Shown piece after piece: positions 5,546-7,031 of a DNA stretch of 7,031 bases. The DNA comes from Pseudomonadota bacterium (GTDB lineage Bacteria; Pseudomonadota; Gammaproteobacteria; Xanthomonadales; Xanthomonadaceae). A program made the translations under genes and the position numbers. Under the pieces are notes generated by a model that was not told the DNA's origin, did no database searches, and saw only the letters and a list, made by a program, of their open reading frames with translations. Every line of letters begins with the position of its first letter. The stretch's first letter is position 1. The stretch is taken from the NCBI GenBank assembly GCA_023457475.1, contig JAEWLO010000372.1:1-7031 (forward strand), written 5' to 3'.

Positions 5546-5962
5546 CTAGTCCCCACCTTCGCTGCTGCCGCCCACATCCTTGCGCACGCTGTGCTCAAGG
5601 TATTCGGGAATGGGATGGTCGAAGCTCTCGAGGTAGCGCGCATAGCTGCGGCTGGCCTGGTCGCCCAGCACCGTGTGCGGTTTGCCGGCGCGCTCACCAC
5701 TGGCCTGCAGCTGCAGCAGGGCGCGGGTGGTATCGCCCAGCTGGGGTCGTGCAGGCAGTGCGAGCACGACCGGGGAAGGGGGCGCGGGCACTGCAACCTG
5801 CTGCGGCGGTGCAGGCAGGGGCGCTGGCGGCGGGGGCGACGGTTGTTCGCCCAGCATCTGGCCGGTCAGCGGGCGCTGCTGGGCCAGGGCCGGCGCGGTG
5901 CCCAGCATCGCCAGCAGCACGGCCAGGTGCAGGTGGGCGAACGTGCGGATGGCATCGGTCAT
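5546..5962 (-). CDS. DUF3613 exported protein in the tad operon
   Basis: 138 residues. Hydrophobic segment at about 11-24 with cleavage after A-L-A (residue 27), so likely secreted to the periplasm. Residues 38-70 are a Pro/Ala-rich linker. Residues 76-128 form the conserved domain: L-G-D-T-T-R-A-L-L-Q-L-Q-A-S-G, then A-S-R-S-Y-A-R-Y-L-E-S-F-D-H-P-I-P-E-Y, which I recognise as DUF3613. That family is typically found in Flp/Tad loci of beta- and gammaproteobacteria; its role is unknown. The start overlaps the stop of the TPR gene by 4 nt (ATGA), and a good AGGAGA Shine-Dalgarno (5970-5975) lies 7 nt upstream, inside the TPR gene. The tadG-like gene follows after 4 nt. Confidence 0.88.
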   Translation of the reverse strand: MTDAIRTFAHLHLAVLLAMLGTAPALAQQRPLTGQMLGEQPSPPPPAPLPAPPQQVAVPAPPSPVVLALPARPQLGDTTRALLQLQASGERAGKPHTVLGDQASRSYARYLESFDHPIPEYLEHSVRKDVGGSSEGGD

Positions 5963-6801
5963 GGCGTGATCTCCTGGGCAGTGGGTGTGCCACCGAAGCG
6001 TTCAAGCATCGAGGGCGCGAGACGGGCGTCGGTGCGGTTCGATCCGGTCGCAGCTTCGGCAGCAGGGGGACGCGGTGAGCGGCGGGCCGATGGCGGCAGG
6101 GCCGCCGGGACCTCGGTGACAACCTCGGCGCGACGCAGCTGCCGGGCCAGCCGACGCACTTCCTCGCGGGTGGCGTCCGGCAGGTTGCCACGGGCGAAAA
6201 TGCGCTCTGCCGTGGCATCGTCACCGCGCAGCAGCGCATGCACCGCCAGGTTCGCGTTCGCCTTGGCGTTGCCCGGGGCCAGTTCAGCGGCCTTGGTCAG
6301 CGGCTCGCGCGCCTGGTCCAGCTGACCGGCTCGCAGCCGTGCAAACCCCAGGTCGCCGAGATAGTCGGTGTTGAGCGGCTGAAGTTGGACAGCGCGGGCC
6401 AACGCCTGTTCGGCCTGGGTGTCGTCGCCGTTGCGTACCGAGATCAAGCCGAGGCCGTGCCATGCCGCTGCGGCCTGTGGGCCGTTGGTGAGGCTGTTGT
6501 AGAGCGACTGCGCCGCCGGCAGCTGGCCCGTCTCGCGCAGTGCGTCGGCCTGCAGCAGGCGCAGCCCCGGGCTGTCGCCGTAGCGCTGCCGGTAGGCCTC
6601 GACATGCGCCAGCGAGGCGTACCAGGCCCCCTGACGCTGCATGGTGCCGATCAGCTCCAGGTACAGCTGGCGATCGTTCTGCAGGGGCGTTTCCGGGCCG
6701 GCCAGGCTGACCGGGTCCGGGCGGTAGGCGGTGCGTACGCCGTGGCACGCAGCGCAGCACGCGGTGAGCAGCAGCGACAGGGCAGCAGGACGCATGCGCA
6801 T
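5959..6801 (-). CDS. tadD: TPR lipoprotein, TadD-like
   Basis: 280 residues. The signal peptide is short and hydrophobic with lipobox L-T-A-C, acylated Cys at 15. Residues about 42-206 are tetratricopeptide-like helices; the clearest repeats are 112-145 (A-A-W-H-G-L-G-L-I through A-V-Q-L-Q-P), 146-179 (Y-L-G-D-L-G-F-A-R-L through A-A-E-L-A-P) and 180-206. The tail from about 212 is Arg/Pro/Ala-rich and looks unstructured. In Tad systems TadD is a TPR lipoprotein thought to help the outer-membrane secretin assemble or localise. Position directly after tadC (2-nt gap) supports this. The ribosome site is weak, so translation is probably coupled to tadC; ATG 6795 is a possible alternative start. 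It overlaps the DUF3613 start by 4 nt. Confidence 0.88.
   Translation of the reverse strand: MRMRPAALSLLLTACCAACHGVRTAYRPDPVSLAGPETPLQNDRQLYLELIGTMQRQGAWYASLAHVEAYRQRYGDSPGLRLLQADALRETGQLPAAQSLYNSLTNGPQAAAAWHGLGLISVRNGDDTQAEQALARAVQLQPLNTDYLGDLGFARLRAGQLDQAREPLTKAAELAPGNAKANANLAVHALLRGDDATAERIFARGNLPDATREEVRRLARQLRRAEVVTEVPAALPPSARRSPRPPAAEAATGSNRTDARLAPSMLERFGGTPTAQEITP
5970..5975 (-). promoter_or_regulatory. Shine-Dalgarno site of the DUF3613 gene
   Basis: AGGAGA on the minus strand, 7 nt before the ATG at 5962-5960 and inside the last codons of the TPR gene. It is the strongest ribosome site among the tad genes here, and it suggests the DUF3613 gene can initiate on its own as well as by ATGA coupling. 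Confidence 0.7.
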
Positions 6802-6803
6802 GA

Positions 6804-7031
6804 TCAGGATCCCAGGCGTGTCATGGCGTCGGCCAGCGCGATGATCGCCGGGCCGGACAGTACGAGCATCAATGCCGGCAGCAGGGTGAGCATCATCACC
6901 ACGGTCATCTTCACCGAGAGCTTGCCGACCTTTTCCTTCAGCGCCGAACGGCGCTGTTCGCGCAGCCGCACGCTGAACTGCCGCAGCGGCTCCTGTACCG
7001 CGCCACCGTGCTCGTGAACCTGCAGCATCAG
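6804..7031 (-). CDS. tadC: TadC, type II secretion F family inner-membrane protein (C-terminal part)
   Basis: Only the last 75 codons and the stop are in the window; the gene continues past the right edge. The visible part starts L-M-L-Q-V-H-E-H-G-G-A, then P-L-R-Q-F-S-V-R-L-R-E-Q-R-R, K-E-K-V-G-K-L-S-V-K-M, a hydrophobic membrane segment (T-V-V-M-M-L-T-L-L-P-A-L-M-L-V-L-S-G-P-A) and a short polar tail. This is the typical end of a T2SF-domain protein of the TadB/TadC type: loop helices, then a final transmembrane helix with L-P-A-L and S-G-P-A. TadC is the inner-membrane platform subunit of the Flp pilus machine and pairs with TadB and the ATPase TadA, expected upstream outside the window. 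TadC rather than TadB is chosen because the TPR gene follows at once (2-nt gap). Partial due to the window edge, not a broken gene. Confidence 0.85.
   Translation of the reverse strand: MMLQVHEHGGAVQEPLRQFSVRLREQRRSALKEKVGKLSVKMTVVMMLTLLPALMLVLSGPAIIALADAMTRLGS

Noticed and set aside
5542..5796. N-terminal extension of the tadG-like frame to 5796
   Set aside because: The added residues are low-complexity Pro/Arg/Cys-rich and overlap the DUF3613 gene in another frame; the Flp/TadE-type anchor begins just after the ATG at 5541.
3364..6078. Very long plus-strand open frame (904 residues)
   Set aside because: It lies antisense to the tadG-like, DUF3613 and tadD genes, is Gln/Gly/Ala/Arg/His-rich with no recognisable domain, and is the expected shadow of high-GC coding DNA.

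Overview
The window looks like chromosomal DNA of a Xanthomonadaceae gammaproteobacterium, most likely Stenotrophomonas. The evidence is very high GC, Stenotrophomonas-like protein families, and short GTAG-headed palindromes that match the SMAG repeats known from Stenotrophomonas maltophilia. The genus is inferred from sequence character, not from a database match.

Left part (1-2134): three housekeeping or envelope genes. A small lipoprotein of the I78 peptidase-inhibitor family (minus strand) is divergent from a lipoprotein-type CDP-diacylglycerol diphosphatase gene, cdh (plus strand). A SapC-family gene (plus strand) follows, ending in a strong Rho-independent terminator. The I78 stop codon lies inside the GTAG head of a SMAG-like hairpin.

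Middle (2135-2635): about 500 bp of non-coding, repeat-dense DNA between two convergent transcription units. In order it holds the terminator, a degenerate 7-bp repeat run, two inverted copies of a 30-nt GTAG element, and a 36/37-bp tandem array of five units plus a decayed sixth.

Right part (2636-7031): the 3' end of a Flp/Tad (tight adherence, type IVc pilus) operon read leftward on the minus strand. The order is tadC (C-terminal end only, cut by the window edge), a TPR lipoprotein (TadD-like), a DUF3613 protein, a large TadG-like protein with an N-terminal Flp/TadE-type membrane anchor, and a coiled-coil DUF2968 protein. Junctions are 2 nt apart, a 4-nt ATGA overlap, 4 nt and about 20 nt, so this is one tightly coupled transcription unit. 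TadC is an inner-membrane platform protein, TadD a probable pilotin-like outer-membrane lipoprotein, and TadG an envelope component. DUF3613 and DUF2968 are uncharacterised exported accessories.

I did not find a clearly new multi-gene system. The most unusual material is the repeat cluster at 2207-2616 and the two unknown exported proteins tied to the tad operon.
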